Assembly (NCBI GenBank): GCA_905221605.1
Contig: CAJNDS010001280.1
Coordinates: forward strand, 257,501-321,500
Direction: 5' to 3'
DNA from: Symbiodinium natans
Taxonomy: Eukaryota > Sar > Dinophyceae > Suessiales > Symbiodiniaceae
Length of the DNA stretch: 64,000 nucleotides
Positions within the stretch are counted from its first letter, which is position 1. Every line of letters starts with the position of its first letter. Shown in pieces: positions 13,406-26,957 of the stretch. Made by a program: the position numbers and the translations under genes. Below the pieces are notes generated by a model. The model saw only the letters and a program-made list of their open reading frames with translations, made no database searches and was not told the DNA's origin.

Positions 13406-14351
13406 AAGGCATCAGCTCGCCTCACTGGCACAAGTCCCCATTCTCCTGTTGGAACTGCTAGGTGTCTTTGCCCTCGGGCAGTAGCTCAGTTCTGCCCAAG
13501 CAAATCAGCAGGCCTCTCTGCCAAGGCTAAGTCTGAAACGAGCTCGGCTCTCCTTGAAGGGCCAGAAACGAAACCTTGCGGGGCGGATGTTTGAGCTCCC
13601 GCGACGCAACGCGCTGCGCGTTAACACCGCTGTAAAGACCGCTTGACATCAAGCAGTTCAGCTGAACACCAAAAAACCTATGTGATTCCCTGAGCCCCAC
13701 ACCAGCACGCCTTACTGGCAGGGCCAAGTCCGCACAGAGGAAAAGAGCTACTGCTGGATGGCGTGAGCGCTTTCCACCTGCTGCCATCGCAAGGAGCCAT
13801 TCTCGAGCAGAGTGGAGCAGGGCAAGTTTGAGACAAGCAACATTGACTCCCCATCCGTCTCTTGGAGTCCCAACCTCGCCTAGGACGCTGCACGTGACTT
13901 AAGCGACAAACTTCTTGTGGAAGCTTAACCTAACCTGGCCAACGAACGGAGGTCTGCCGCACTATGGTTTGGCAAGCTGGTCCAACAATGCTTGGCAAGA
14001 ACAGCAAAGACGGCTGGTCTTCATGCAACTAAGCTGCATTTCAGACAACCTGCTGAATCGGCTCAGTGTCATTGCCATCAAGCAATAGCTTCTTTCTGCC
14101 TGGAGCATATCAACACGCCTCACTGGGCTAAGTCCGGACATCCGGCATGAGCTTGGCCCCGCTTGCAGAGCAAGAAACGAAACCTCGCAAAGAGAACGTC
14201 TGAGCTCCTGCGATGCACAGGACCAGCGTGACCTCTTTGCTGTTGAGGCAACTTTGGTAGACACTCTGTCTCAAGACTGCGCATGACCACAGGAAAGACC
14301 GCTTGTCTTCAAGCTGCGCAGGTGCACATTGAGCGGACGGCAGCATTCCAA

Positions 14352-14378
14352 GGTAAACCCAAAACCCTAAACCCTAAA
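14352..14378 (-). repeat. Short telomeric tract in satellite
   Basis: Two to three CCCTAAA-type units sit between satellite material and a short unique stretch (about 14380-14640). Confidence 0.7.
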
Positions 14379-17110
14379 ACGAAGGCAAGGTATCGGCCGG
14401 CAGATTTCGGGCCAGCAGGCAGATGCTCTTGCTGAGCCGTTCGTCACTTTAAGTACTTCGACAGACGGAAAGGCCCATGGCCTGACGTGGCCGACTGCGA
14501 CTACAAAGCGAGCATCGTCTAAGCATCGTTGAAGGTATCGTCCCGTTCCTACCACATGACTTGTGCGATCACGTTGCACGTTCAACAGGGAGGTATCGTT
14601 TTCGGTATTCTGATTAGCCATCGCGTCGCCAGAAAACTGTGCTATGTCACCCCTGCAGTACCCCACAACAAGCCAAAAACACGCTGTCGCTCACATCAGA
14701 GAACCTATGCGAGAAGGACTTTCCTCTACTCTGCTGCGCCGGCTCAGTGTCCGTCCCTTAGTCTCAGAGCCGAACCGTTTCTCGGGAAAGAGCATGAAAG
14801 AGCTGCAGCTCCATAGCGCGAATGCTTTCCACTCACTGCCGTCGCTGTTGCGCAGACCGGTGCATCCATCTCTTGAAGTCCAACCCTCAGCTGCCTACAA
14901 CCACTGGGCGCGACTTAGGGTTCACAATCTTCTTATAGGAGATTAACCTGGGCAGCGAAGGGCAGGCCGCACGCCAGAGTGCTGAATTGGCATTCTGCAA
15001 GAAATTCAGCTACACGTCAGAAAATCCATGTGAGAAGGGCTTTCCCCTTCTCTGCTGAATCGGCGGAGCGTCATTGCCCTCAGGCAATAGCTCGGTCCTG
15101 CCCTGAGCCTCACAGGCAGGGCTAAGTCCGGACATCCGGCACGAGCTCGGGAAAGAGCTGCTGCTGCGTGGTGCGAAAGCTTTCTACTCGCTGCCGTCAC
15201 AAGCAGCTCTTTTCGAGCAGAGTGGGGCAGGGAAAGTTTGAGAAAAACAAACTGACTGACCCCCCCATGTGTCGCATGAAGTCCAAACCTCACCTGCTTA
15301 CAACGAAGGATGACTGTAGTTCAGCCCACTCCGCATGATGATGAGTTGTCGGAGGCCACTGTGCGGCAGTTAAGGCAAAACATCTCAAGCCGAGGATACA
15401 AGCACTTCTGAGCACGCGCGATCGCCACCAGCAATGTGTGGGTTGAGGGTGAGAGGCCGGGGCGGCTCGTGACGTAAGCAACAATTGTGGACGGTTAACT
15501 TGGGTCAGAGGGTTGGGGCTATTCGTGACGTAAGCCACACAATTGTGGACGATTAACTTGGCCAGCGAACGGAGGCCCCTTCGCCAGAGTTCTGAATTGG
15601 TAGTCGGCTTCAGCACCGGTTGACAAAACAGCAGCAAAGACGTCTTGTCTGCAAGCAACTCAGCTACGCGGGAAGGGCTTTCCTCTACCAGCATGGGGCA
15701 CCTCAGCGCACGCCTCACTGGCCGAGCCAGGCCAAGTCCACGGGGGACTCGTTGCACATGGCTATATTGTCCCCATCCATCTCTTGAAGTCCAAACCTCA
15801 CCCGCTTGCCACAAAGGAAGCTGCGTGTGACCCAGACCACAATCTTCTTGTGGATGGTTCCCTGGCCAGCGAGTGGTCCGCGCGCTGCGGACCTTGATTT
15901 GGCAACCCCTGCTCTGTTTTAGCCAAGGCAACAGTACCTTCCACCACGGCCGGGTGAGCCTGAGGTGTTCAGAGTCAGGACATCTTGGCTGGACGTCTGG
16001 AGCTCCGCGTGCAGAGCAAGAAACCGAAGGTGTGGGCGCAGAACGTCGCACTGCACAGTGTCGGCATGAACCTGGTTAAGGCAGCTCTGGTGAAGTTCAG
16101 TTTCAACACTGGTTGACAGCAGTACAGGAAACTTGTGCGAGAAGGACTTTCCTTCACCTTGCTGAATCGGCTACCCTCAAGCAAGCGCTGGGTTCAGCAT
16201 TGGGCACATCAGCCTCACTGGCCGAGCCAGGCCACATCTACACAGAACTGGACTGCTTCTTGGCTGGAAAGAGCTGATGCTACGTTGCGCCGGCAATCTG
16301 CAATCTCCGCCGTTGCGGGAGACTCGTTGCACATGGCTATATTTACGCCATCCATCTCTTGAAGTCCAAACCTCACCCGCTTGCCACAAAGGAAGCTGCG
16401 TGTGACCCAGACCACAATCTTCTTGTGGATGGTTCCCTGGCCAGCGAATGGTCCGCGCGCTGCGGACCTTGATTTGGCAATCCCTGCTCTGCTTTAGTAA
16501 AGGCAACAGTACCTTCCACCACGGCCGGGTGAGCCTGAGGTGTTCAGAGCCAGCACAACTTGGCTGGACGTCTGGAGATTCTGCGACGCACCAGGTCGGC
16601 GTGAACCTTTCCAAGGCGGCAGCGATGAACACTGAGCTTCAACACAGCCTGACAGGTGCGGTAGAAACGGTTGACCTTCAAGCAATTCAGCTGCATGTCA
16701 GCAAAGCCTGAGCGAGAAGGGCCTTGCTCTACCATGCAGAAAGGGCTAAGCCGGCCAAGCCGGCTAAGCCTATTTGCCCTCAGGCAAGTGCTCAGTTCCG
16801 CCTGGGGCACATCAGCTCGCCGCACTGGCGAGGGCCAAGCCCATCATTGAACCTACACATCGCTTGAAGTCCGAGCCTCATCCGCTGGAAACAACGGATG
16901 CTGTGCCTGACATGCCTGACTTAACCACCATCTTCTTGTGTAGGATTCACCGGGCCCGCGAACGGAAGTCTGTGCGCTAGGACGGTTCGTCTCTCAAGCA
17001 GCTTAGCTGCGCATCAGCAAGCCCGGCTGAGAGAAGGACTGTCCTCTGTCTGCGGAAACCGGAAAGGGCTGTGTGCGCTGTTCCGCGGCTGTGTCATGTG
17101 CCTTGGAGCA

Positions 17111-17850
17111 GGTCTAGAGCACATCGGCACCATGGTCGTGCCACACTAATGCGACTGTCGTAGCCATTTGAGGCCGAGAACATCCGGAAGCTACCCGGGC
17201 ATCATCACACCATGAGCAGTGCTTCGGGCTTCGGCATGCTACAAAAGTAGAAGTCGCGGCCTGCTTCGGCTGCTGGGGTGACTGCCGCACATGTCGCTTT
17301 AGCCTATGGCCGGGCCCGTGCCATCCGTGCCCAGAGCAGAACGCCCAGAACAGCCACCAGAACGCGGACGCTGGATTGCCTAGGAGTGTGCTTCGCCTGG
17401 AAGCAGCTGCTCAGCCCTTGTCCAAGCTTCAGCGGCTCCCTGAAGACCCCTATACCTTCCAGATCGAGGCGCCGCAGCGCCGCAGCTGCGGCGACGGCAT
17501 CAGCACGAACAGTGCGCCTAGGAGCTGCAAGCAAGCTGCGCGAGCCGCGCGACGAAAACCAACAAGGTCAGGAACGGATGGAGCTCAAGTTTCCGACGAA
17601 ACTCGAATGCACGGGCAACAGAGGCAACTCGAAGCGACAACCTTGCGGGACCAGAGCACTGCTTGGGATCGCCTCGTCGGTCCGCCATGGATGCTGCGGG
17701 ACACGAGCAATCCCAGAAGCTTGTGCAAAGCGCAGCGCCCCTCTGCCAGGCCAGCTGAACCCCTGCCACTCAAGGCAATCACGTCTCTAGCGCAGGCTTG
17801 CGCAAGCCCAGCGACGAGCTGTTGCAGCATTCGGGATCGGCAAAGTTGAG
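17111..17850. repeat. Higher-order satellite unit, dispersed copy
   Basis: Near-duplicate of 12631-13405. It differs mainly by a deletion at 17255-17275 and scattered substitutions. Confidence 0.8.
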
Positions 17851-17995
17851 TCCTCAGAGCCGCAGGGCATCAGCTCGCCTCACTGGCACAAGTCCACACA
17901 GACCTGTTGGAACTGCTAGGTGTCTTTGCCCTCGGGCAGTAGCTCAGTTCTGCCCAAGCAAGTCAGCAGGCCTCTCTGCCAGGGCTAAGTGTGAA

Positions 17996-20929
17996 ACAAG
18001 CTCGGCTCTCCTTGAAGGGCCAGAAACGAAACCTTGCGGGGCGGATGTCTGAGCTCCTGCGACGCAACGCGCTGCGCGTTAACACCGCTGTAAAGACCGC
18101 TTGACATCAAGCAGTTCAGCTGAACACCAGAAAACCTATGTGATTCCCTGAGCCCTACACCAGCACGCCTCACTGGCAGGGCCAAGTCCGCACAGAGTCG
18201 AAATAGAGCTACTGCTGGGCGGCGCGAGCGCTTTCCGCCTGCTGCCATCGCAAGGAGCCATTTTCGAGCAGAGTGGAGCAGGGCAAGTTTGAGACAAGCA
18301 ACGTCTCTTGGAGTCCCAACCTCGCCTAGGACGCTGCATGTGACGAGCTTTTGTAGCATTCGGGGTCCTGCGCGTCAGAAAACCTGCATGAGATGGACTT
18401 TCCGTTACTCTGCTGAATCGGCTGAGCGTCCTTGGCATCAGGCAAGACGTCAGTTGAACCTGGAGCACATCAGAACGCCTCACCGGCAGGGGGCAAATCC
18501 CCACAGAGCCGGATGGCTTCTTCGCTGGAAAGAGCTGCTACCGCGTTTCCCGAAGCTTTTCCGATTTACTGCGCAGGTCTTGGAGGGCTCGCTGGCTTGC
18601 GCGTGAACGTCAAGAGCGGCTGCGAACCACGACTCTGAGTGGGCACAGCGTCTTTGCCCTCAAGAGCTCAGCCCCGAGGCACATCAATGTGCCGTCGCGC
18701 ACCGCATCTCGGGTTGAAAACCTGCTGCATTTGTGCGATCTCCGCCTGCAAAGCAAGAAACGGAGGTCCTGCGGGGAGCGCGTTGGAGATTCTGCATTCA
18801 GGAAATCTGCGACAAACGCGCTGATTCAATACTGGCTGACGACAGTAATGATGATCTTGCGAGCAACTCAGTTTGTGAGATAACCTGTGCGAGAAGGACT
18901 TTCCTCTGTGCTGAACAGAGCTGAGCTCAAACTGGTCAGCTGTCTGCTCATGTGCCACCGAGCAAGTCTAGAGCACATTGGAGCCATGGTCCCACCTCAC
19001 TGCCGTAGCCATTTGGGGTCGAGAACATACGGACGCTACCGGGGCATCATCACGCCATGAGCACTGCTTCGGCATGCTACAAGCAAAGAGGCACGTCGCA
19101 GGCCTGCTTCGGCTGCAAGGGTCACTGCTGCACATGTGGCTTTAGCCTCTTGCTGAGCCCGTGCCATCCGTGCCCAAAGCAGAATGCCCAGAACAGCCAC
19201 CAAAACGCGGACGCTGGATTGCCTAGGATGCATCGCCTGGGAGTGGCTGCTCAGCCGCATCCTTGTCCAAGCTTGAGCGGCTTCCTGGAGACACCTATAC
19301 CTAGATCAAGGCATGACAACTCCTCAACCGCCTTGAAAAGGCATGGCGCAACGATGGCAGCTCGGGAGATCCCCTGAGAAAAGTTGCAGCCCACAGGCAA
19401 CTGAAGCCTGCCATATGGTCTTATGAGTCCTGTGGTCATGGAATGTTCAATGCTCGCAGTCATTTGGGCCCGAAGAGGCTCCCAGGATAACCTTGACTAC
19501 ATCCGCACGCCACAGGCGCAGGTGGGTGAAATGTCCGGTTGGTCCTTCCACCGCAGGAAGCATGCGTAGCCCAACGGCTGAATCGAACCTGCGAACAACT
19601 AGCGAAAGTTGTTTAAAGGCTCTTGGCCCCAGGATCGTACATGAAGAGCACGTGTCGGAATAGACCGGTAAAGAGGAAGCATCTCGAAGCAACCTGGCAG
19701 GAAGAGAGCACGGCTTGAGATCGCCGTATCGGTCTGACGGTCTGCCATGGATTTTGCGGGACATGATCACTCGGGCGAAGCGTAGCACCCTTCTCCCAGG
19801 CCAGCAATCATGCCTCGAGCGCAGGCGCGCAAGCCCGGCGACGAGCTTCTGTAGCATTCGGGGTCCTGCGCGTCGGAAAACCTGCATGAGATGGACTTGC
19901 CGTTACTCTGCAGAATCGGCTGAGCGTCCTTGGCATCAGGCAAGAAGTCAGTTGGACCTGGAGCACATCAGCACGCCTCACCGGCAGGGAGCAAATCCCC
20001 ACAGAGCCGGGTGGCTTCTTCGGTGGGAAGAGCTGCTACCGCGTGGCGCGAAGCTTTTCCGATCTACTGTGCAGGTCTTGGCGTGCTCGCTGGCTTGCCC
20101 GTAACGGTCAAGAGCGGGTCATAAGAACTCTCCACATTCTGTCGGGAACTATATTTGCTGAGCAGCATCCGCAAAGAGCTGCTACGGCTGCGTCGCACGC
20201 ACGGTTTCCAAATCTCTGCTGTCGCCGAACCATAGCGGTGCAAAGCATTGCAAAGCGGGCAAGTTTGAGATCCCATCTCTTGAAGTGCGAACGACAACGG
20301 ACGCTGCACGTGATGTAACCCCGCAATCTTACTGATCAACCTGGCCAGCAAACGGAGATCCGCATTCCAGAGCTCTGAATTCGCAACGGGTTTCGAGAAC
20401 CGCAGAAAAGTCGACGTGTCTTCAAGCAGAAAAGTCGATGCGTCTTCAAGCAATTCAGCTGCATGCAACAAGGACTTCCCCCTACTCGGCTACAGTCTCT
20501 TTACCCTTGAGCAAGAACTCAGGTGCGCCTGGCGCACACCAGCATGCCTGGCTGCCAAGGCCAAGTCCATGTAAAACCGGCCTGTCTCTCGGGTGGAAAG
20601 AGCTGCTGTTGTGTTGCATGAACTGCCGTAGCGGAAACCATTGTGCCAAGTGGGGTGGGGCAAGCCGGAAATGAGCAACGTGGACCCCAGCTACGTCTTG
20701 ACGTCCAAAGCCCATCTTGCCAGAAAGAATGCTGCACGTGACTTAAGCCACAATCTTAGTCTTCTTCTGGAATGTTAAACTGGCCGGCGAATGCAGATCT
20801 CCGTACCAGAGCTCAAGTTCGGTAACCTTTTTGAACACTTCTTGACAACAGCAACCAAAACGGCTCGCCTTCACGCAGTTCAGTGGTTTCCTCTACTCTG
20901 CTGAAAAATTGCTCATTGGTGTTGTCCCC
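17996..20929. repeat. Large segmental duplication, left copy
   Basis: A multi-module segment of about 3 kb. It is paralogous to about 21470-24964, with internal insertions, deletions and nested re-duplication. Its right edge at 20929 is where a 63-nt telomeric tract replaces the sequence present in the other copy. Confidence 0.7.
19003..19023 (+). other. Spliced-leader-like motif in satellite
   Basis: The 21 nt starting CCGTAGCCATTT match the dinoflagellate spliced leader (as I know it) at 18 of 21 positions without a gap. The next bases are AACATA, not a GT splice donor. It is therefore not an SL RNA gene; a relict SL copied from an mRNA is possible. Confidence 0.45.
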
Positions 20930-20992
20930 CTAAACCCTAAACCCTAAACCCTAAACCCTAGACCCTAAACCCTGAACCCTAAACCCTAAACC
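20930..20992 (-). repeat. 63-nt telomeric tract replacing satellite sequence
   Basis: Exactly nine heptamers of the CCCTAAA strand (two with one change). The paralogous copy has 11 other nucleotides here (24965-24975). Both copies agree on either side (GTTGTCCCC on the left, TCCGCC on the right). Confidence 0.9.
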
Positions 20993-21469
20993 TCCGCCCG
21001 GTGCACCTCAGCAGCTGGCTGAGGAACGGAAGCCCTGCGGAGCGAACGCCGAGATTCTGCGATGCACCGGGTCCGCGTGAACCTTTCTAATGCGGCGGCG
21101 ATGAACACTGAGCTTCAACACAGCCTGACAAGTGCGGTAGAATCGGTTGACCTTCAAGCAATTTGGCTGCATGTCAGCAAGCCTGAGCGAGAAGGGCCTT
21201 CCTCTACCACGCAGAAACGGCTAAGCCGGCTAAGCCGATTTGCCCTCAGGCAAGTGCTCAGTTCCGCCTGGGGCACAGCTCGCCTTACTGGCAGGGCCAA
21301 GTCCATCATTGAACTACACGTCTCTTGAAGTCCGAGCCTCATCCGCTGGAAACAACGGATGCTGTGCCTGACATGCCTGACTTAACCACTATCTTCTTGT
21401 GTAGGATTCACCTGGCCAGCACACGGAAGTCTGTGCGCTAGATTGACAGCAGCTGAAAAGACGGTTCGT

Positions 21470-24400
21470 CTCGAGCTCGGCTCTCTCTGAAGGGCCAGAA
21501 ACGAAACCTTGCGGGGAGGATGTCTGAGCTCCTGCGACGCACTGCACTGCGCGTTAACACGGCTGTAAAGACCCCTTGACATCAAGCAGTTCAGCTGAAC
21601 ACCAAAATACCTATGTGATACACCAGCACGCCTCACAGGCAGGGCCAAGTCCGCACAGAGTCGAAAAAGAGCTACTGCTGGGCGGCGCGAGCGCTTTCCG
21701 CCTGCCGCCATCGCAAGGAGCCATTCTCGAGCAGAGTGGAGCAGGGCAAGTTTGAGACAAGCAACATGGACTCCCCATCCGTCTCTTGGAGTCCCAACCT
21801 CGCCTAGGACGCTGCATGTGCCGAGCTTTTGTAGCATTCGGGGTCCTGCGCGTCAGAAAACCTGCATGAGATGGACTTTCCGTTACTCTGCTGAATCGGC
21901 TGAGCGTCCTTGGCATCAGGCAAGACGTCAGTTGAACCTGGAGCACATCAGCACGCCTCACCGGCAGGGGGCTACCGCGTTTCCCGAAGCTTTTCCGATT
22001 TACTGCGCAGGTCTTTGAGGGCTCGCTGGCTTGCGCGTGAAGGTCAAGAGCGGCTCCGAACAACCACCATCGTCTTGAGGACTCTGAGTGGGCACAGAGT
22101 CTTTGCCCTCAAGAGCTCAGTCCCGCCTGAGGCAGACCTTGACTACATCCGCACGCAGGTGCAGATGGGCGGAATGTCCGGTTGGCCCTTGCACCGAAGG
22201 AAGAATGCGTAGCCCAACGGCTGAATGGAGCCGGCGAACAACTGGCGCAAGTTTCTTAAAGTTCTTGGCCCCAAGATCGTACATGAACAGCACGTGTCGC
22301 ACGGAGCGGGCAGAGGAAGCATCTCGAAGAAACAGGCAGGAATAGAGCACGGCTTGAGATCGCCTTATGGGTCTGACGGTCTGCCATGGCTTTTGCGAGA
22401 CATGATCACTCTCTCAGGCAAAGCGTAGCGCCCTTCTGCCAGGACAGCAATCATGTCTCGAGCGCAGGCGCGCAAGCCCGGCGACGAGCTTTTGTAGCAT
22501 TCGGGGTCCTGCGCGTCGGAAAACCTGCATGAGATGGACTTTCCGTTACTCTGCAGAATCGGCTGAGCGTCCTTGGCATCAGGCAAGACGTCAGTTGGAC
22601 CTGGAGCACATCAGCACGCCTCACCGGCAGGGGGCAAGTCCCCACAGAGCATGGCTTCTTCGGTGGGAAGAGCTGCTACCGCGTGGCGCGAAGCTTTTCT
22701 GATCTACTGCTCTTGGAGGGCTCGCTGGCTTGCGCGTGAACGTCAAGAGCGGCTCCGAACCACGACTCTGAGTGGGCACAGCGTCTTTGACCTCAAGAGC
22801 TCAGCCCCGAGCCACATCAATGTGCCGTCGCGCACCGCATCTCGGGTTGAAAACCTGCTGCATTTGCGCGATCTCCGCCTGCAAAGCAAGAAACGGAGGT
22901 CCTGCGGGGAGGGCGTTGGAGATTCTGCATTCAGGAAAGCTGCGACAAACGCGCTGATTCAATACTGGCTGACGACAGTAATGAGCGAGCAACTCAGTTT
23001 GTGAGATAACCTGTGCGAGAAGGACTTTCCTCTGTGCTGAACAGAGCTGAGCTCAAACTGGTCAGCTGTCTGCTCATGTGCCACCGAGCAAGTCTAGAGC
23101 ACATTGGAGCCATGGTCCCACCTCACTGCCGTAGCCATTTGGGGTCGAGAAAATACGGACGCTACCGGGGCATCATCACGCCATGATCCCTGCTTCGGCA
23201 TGCTACAAGCAAAGAGGCACGTCGCAGGCCTGTTTCGGCTGCAAGGGTCACTGCTGCACATGTGGCTTTAGCCTCTTGCTGAGCCCGTGCCATCCGTGCC
23301 CAAAGCAGAATGCCCAGAACAGCCACCAAAACGCGGACGCTGGATTGCCTAGGATGCATCGCCTGGGAGTGGCTGCTCAGCCGCATCCTTGTCGAAGCTT
23401 GAGCGGCTTCCTGGAAACACCTATACCTAGATCAAGGCATGACAACTCCTCAACCGCCTTGAAATTGCATGGCGCAACGATGGCAGCTCGGGAGATCCCC
23501 TGAGAAAAGTTGCAGCTCACATGCAATTGAAGCCTGCCGTATGTTCTTATGTATGAGTCCTGTGGTCATGGAATGTTCAATGCTCGCAATCATTTGGGCC
23601 CGAAGAGGCTCCCAGGCTGATCTTGACTACATCCGCACGCAGGTGCAGATGGGTGGAATGTCCGGTTGGTCCTTCCACCGCAGGAAGCATGCGTAGCCCA
23701 ACGGCTGAATCGAGCCGAAGAAACAGGCAGGAATAGAGCACGGCTTGAGATCGCCTTATGGGTCTGACGGTCTGCCATGGATTTTGCGGGACATGATCAC
23801 TCTCTCAGGCAAAGCGTAGCGCCCTTCTGCCAGGACAGCAATCATGTCTCGAGCGCAGGCGCGCAAGCCCGGCGACGAGCTTTTGTAGCATTCGGGGTCC
23901 TGCGCGTCGGAAAACCTGCATGAGATGGACTTTCCGTTACTCTGCAGAATCGGCTGAGCGCCCTTGGCATCAGGCAAGAAGTCAGTTGAACCTGGAGCAC
24001 ATCAGCACGCCTCACCGGCAGGGGGCAAATCCCCACAGAGCCGGATGGCTTCTTCGCTGGAAAGAGCCGCTACTGCGTGGCGCGACGCTTTTCCGATCTA
24101 CTGCGCAGGTCTTGGAGGGCTCGCTGGCTCGCGCGTGAACGTCAAGAGCGGCTCCAAACCCACGACGGGGGTCACAAGAACTCTCCACATTCTGTCGGGA
24201 ACTACATTTGCTGAGCAGCATCCGCAAAGAGCTGCTACGGCTGCGTTGCACACACGGTTTCCAAATCTCTGCTGTCGCCGAACCATAGCTGTGCAAAGCA
24301 TTGCAAAGCGGGCCTGGGCAAGTTTGACATCCCATCACTTGAACTCCGAACGACAACGGACGCTGCACGTGATTTAACCCCGCAATCTTACTGATCAACC

Positions 24401-24964
24401 TGGCCAGCAAACGGAGATCCGCATTCCAGAGCTCTGAATTCGCAACGGGTTTCGAGAACCGCAGAAAAGTCGACGTGTCTTCAAGCAATTCAGCTGCATG
24501 CAACAAGGACTTCCCCCTACTCGGCTACAGTCTCTTTACCCTTGAGCAAGAGCTCAGGTGCGCCTGGCGCACACCAGCATGCCTCGCTGCCAAGGCCAAG
24601 TCCACGTAAAACCGGCCTGTCTCTCGGGTGGAAAGAGCTGCTGTTGTGTTGCATGAACTGCCGTAGCGGAAACCATTGTGCCAAGTGGGGTGGGGCAAGC
24701 CGGAAATGAGCAACGTGGACCCAAGCTACGTCTTGACGTCCAAAGCCCATCTTGCCAGAAAGAATGCTGCACGTGACTTAAGCCACAATCTTGGTCTTCT
24801 TCTGGAATGTTAAACTGGCCGGCGAATGCAGATCTCCGTACCAGAGCTCAAGTTTGGTAACCTTTTTGAACACTTCTTGACAATAGCAACCAAAACGGCT
24901 CGCCTTCACGCAGTTCAGTGGTTTCCTCTACTCTGCTGAAAAATTGCTCATTGGTGTTGTCCCC
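21470..24964. repeat. Large segmental duplication, right copy
   Basis: Paralogue of about 17996-20929, with extra internal module copies (for example 22490-22760). It continues smoothly into satellite at 24964, where the left copy has telomeric repeats. Confidence 0.7.
23129..23149 (+). other. Spliced-leader-like motif in satellite, second copy
   Basis: Same 21-nt motif as at 19003, again 18 of 21 identical to the dinoflagellate spliced leader, followed by AAAATA. It lies in the duplicated segment, so it is not an independent event. Confidence 0.45.
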
Positions 24965-26957
24965 AAGAGCCCAGTTCCGCCTGGTGCACCTTATCAGGTG
25001 GGCCAGAAGTGTTCAGAGTCAAAACCTGGCCGCCCAGCTGCGCTTGAGGAAGGAACGGAAACGGAAGCCCTGCGGAGAGAACGCCGAGATTGTTTCATGC
25101 ATCCCCGTGAACTCTTTAAAGGCAGCTGTGGTCGACACTGCTTCCGCGCTGGCGTGTGCGCGCGCGTGTGTGGGATCGGCCGGGCGCGCTCGGCCTGTAA
25201 TCCAGGCGCCCCCGCCGACCCGAAGGCTTAAAAGGCCTGGAGGCCCTCATCCGCCGGTATATACTTGCTTCACCCAGCTCTGCATTGGCCCACAAAGCAC
25301 GAGGGAGCCGCACTCCAGCTAATTGGGGTTGGATGAACACTTGGCCAGACGGCACAGAGCCAGCACAACTTGGCTGGACGTCTGGAGCTCCGCTTGCAGA
25401 GCAAGAAACCGAAGGTGTGGGCGCAGAACGTCGCACTGCACAGTGTCGGCATGAACCTGGTTAAGGCAGCTCTGGCCGAAATTCACTTTCAACACTGGTT
25501 GACAGCAGTACAGGAAACTTGTGCGGGAAGGACTTTCCTTCACCTTGCTGAATCGGCTACCCTCAAGCAAGCGCTGGGTTCAGCATTGGGCACATCAGCC
25601 TCACTGGCCGAGCCAGGCCACATCTACACAGAACTGGACTGCTTCTTGGCTGGAAAGAGCTGATGCTACGTTGCGCCGGCAATCTGCAATCTCCGCCGTT
25701 GCGGGAGACTCGTTGCACATGGCTATATTTACGCCATCCATCTCTTGAAGTCCAAACCTCACCCGCTTGCCACAAAGGAAGCTGCGTGTGACCCAGACCA
25801 CAATCTTCTTGTGGATGATTCCCTGGCCAGCGAATGGTCTGCGCGCTGCGAATCTTGATTTGGCAACCCCTGCTGTGTTTTAGCCAAGGCAACAGTACCT
25901 TCCGGGTGAGCCTGAGGTGTTCAGAGTCAGGACAACTTGGCTGGACGTCTGGAGCTCCGCGTGCAGAGCAAGAAACGGAAGGTGTGGGGGCAGAATGTCG
26001 CATTGCACAGTGTTGGCATGAACCTGGTTAAAGCAGCTCTGGTGAAGTTCAGTTTCAACACTGGTTGACAGCAGTAAAGGAAACTTGTGCGAGAAGGACT
26101 TTCCTTTCCCTTGCTGAATGGGCTACCCTCAAGCAAGCGCTGGGTTCAGCCTTGGGCACATCAGCACGCCCCACTGGCCGAGCCAGGCCAAGTCCACGGG
26201 AGACTCGTTGCACATGGCTATATTTACGCCATCCATCTCTTGAAGTCCAAACCTCACCCGCTTGCCACAAAGGAAGCTGCGTGTGACCCAGACCACAATC
26301 TTCTTGTGGATGATTCCCTGGCCAGCGAATGGTCTGCGCGCTGCGAATCTTGATTTGGCAACCCCTGCTGTGTTTTAGCCAAGGCAACAGTACCTTCCGG
26401 GTGAGCCTGAGGTGTTCAGAGTCAGCACAACTTGGCTGGATGTCTGGAGATTCTGCGATGCACCGGGTCCGCGTGAACCTTTCTAAGGCGGCAGCGATGA
26501 ACACTGAGCTTCAACACAGCCTGACAAGCGCGGTAGAAACGGTTGACCTTCAAGCAATTCAGCTGCATGTCAGCAAGCCTGAGCGAGAAGGACCTTCCTC
26601 TACCATGCAGAAAGGGCTAAGCCGATTAAGCCTATTTGCCCTCAGGCAAGTGCTCAGTTCCGCGTGGGGCACAGCTCGCCTCACTGGCAGGGCCAAGCCC
26701 ATCATTGAACCTACACGTCTCTTGAAGTCCGAGCCTCATCCGCTGGAAACAACGGATGCTGTGCCTGACATGCCTGACTTAACCACTATCTTCTTGTGTA
26801 GGATTAACCTGGCCAGCACACGGAAGGCTGTGCGCTAGGACGGTTCGTCTCTCAAGCAGCTTAGCTGCCGTGTGAGAGAAGGACTTTCCTCTGTCTGCGG
26901 AAACCGGAAACGGCCGTGCGCGCTGTTCCGCGGCTGTGTCATGTGCCTTGGAGCAGG

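Noticed and set aside
15290-16051. Minus-strand frame of about 250 codons in the satellite
   Set aside because: It runs across several satellite modules, and the same modules elsewhere (16177-16632, 25563-26003) break the frame. There is no domain and no consistent codon conservation.
19003-19100. A functional spliced-leader RNA gene
   Set aside because: The 21-nt match has three mismatches, no GT donor follows, and no Sm-like site or tandem SL RNA array is seen.
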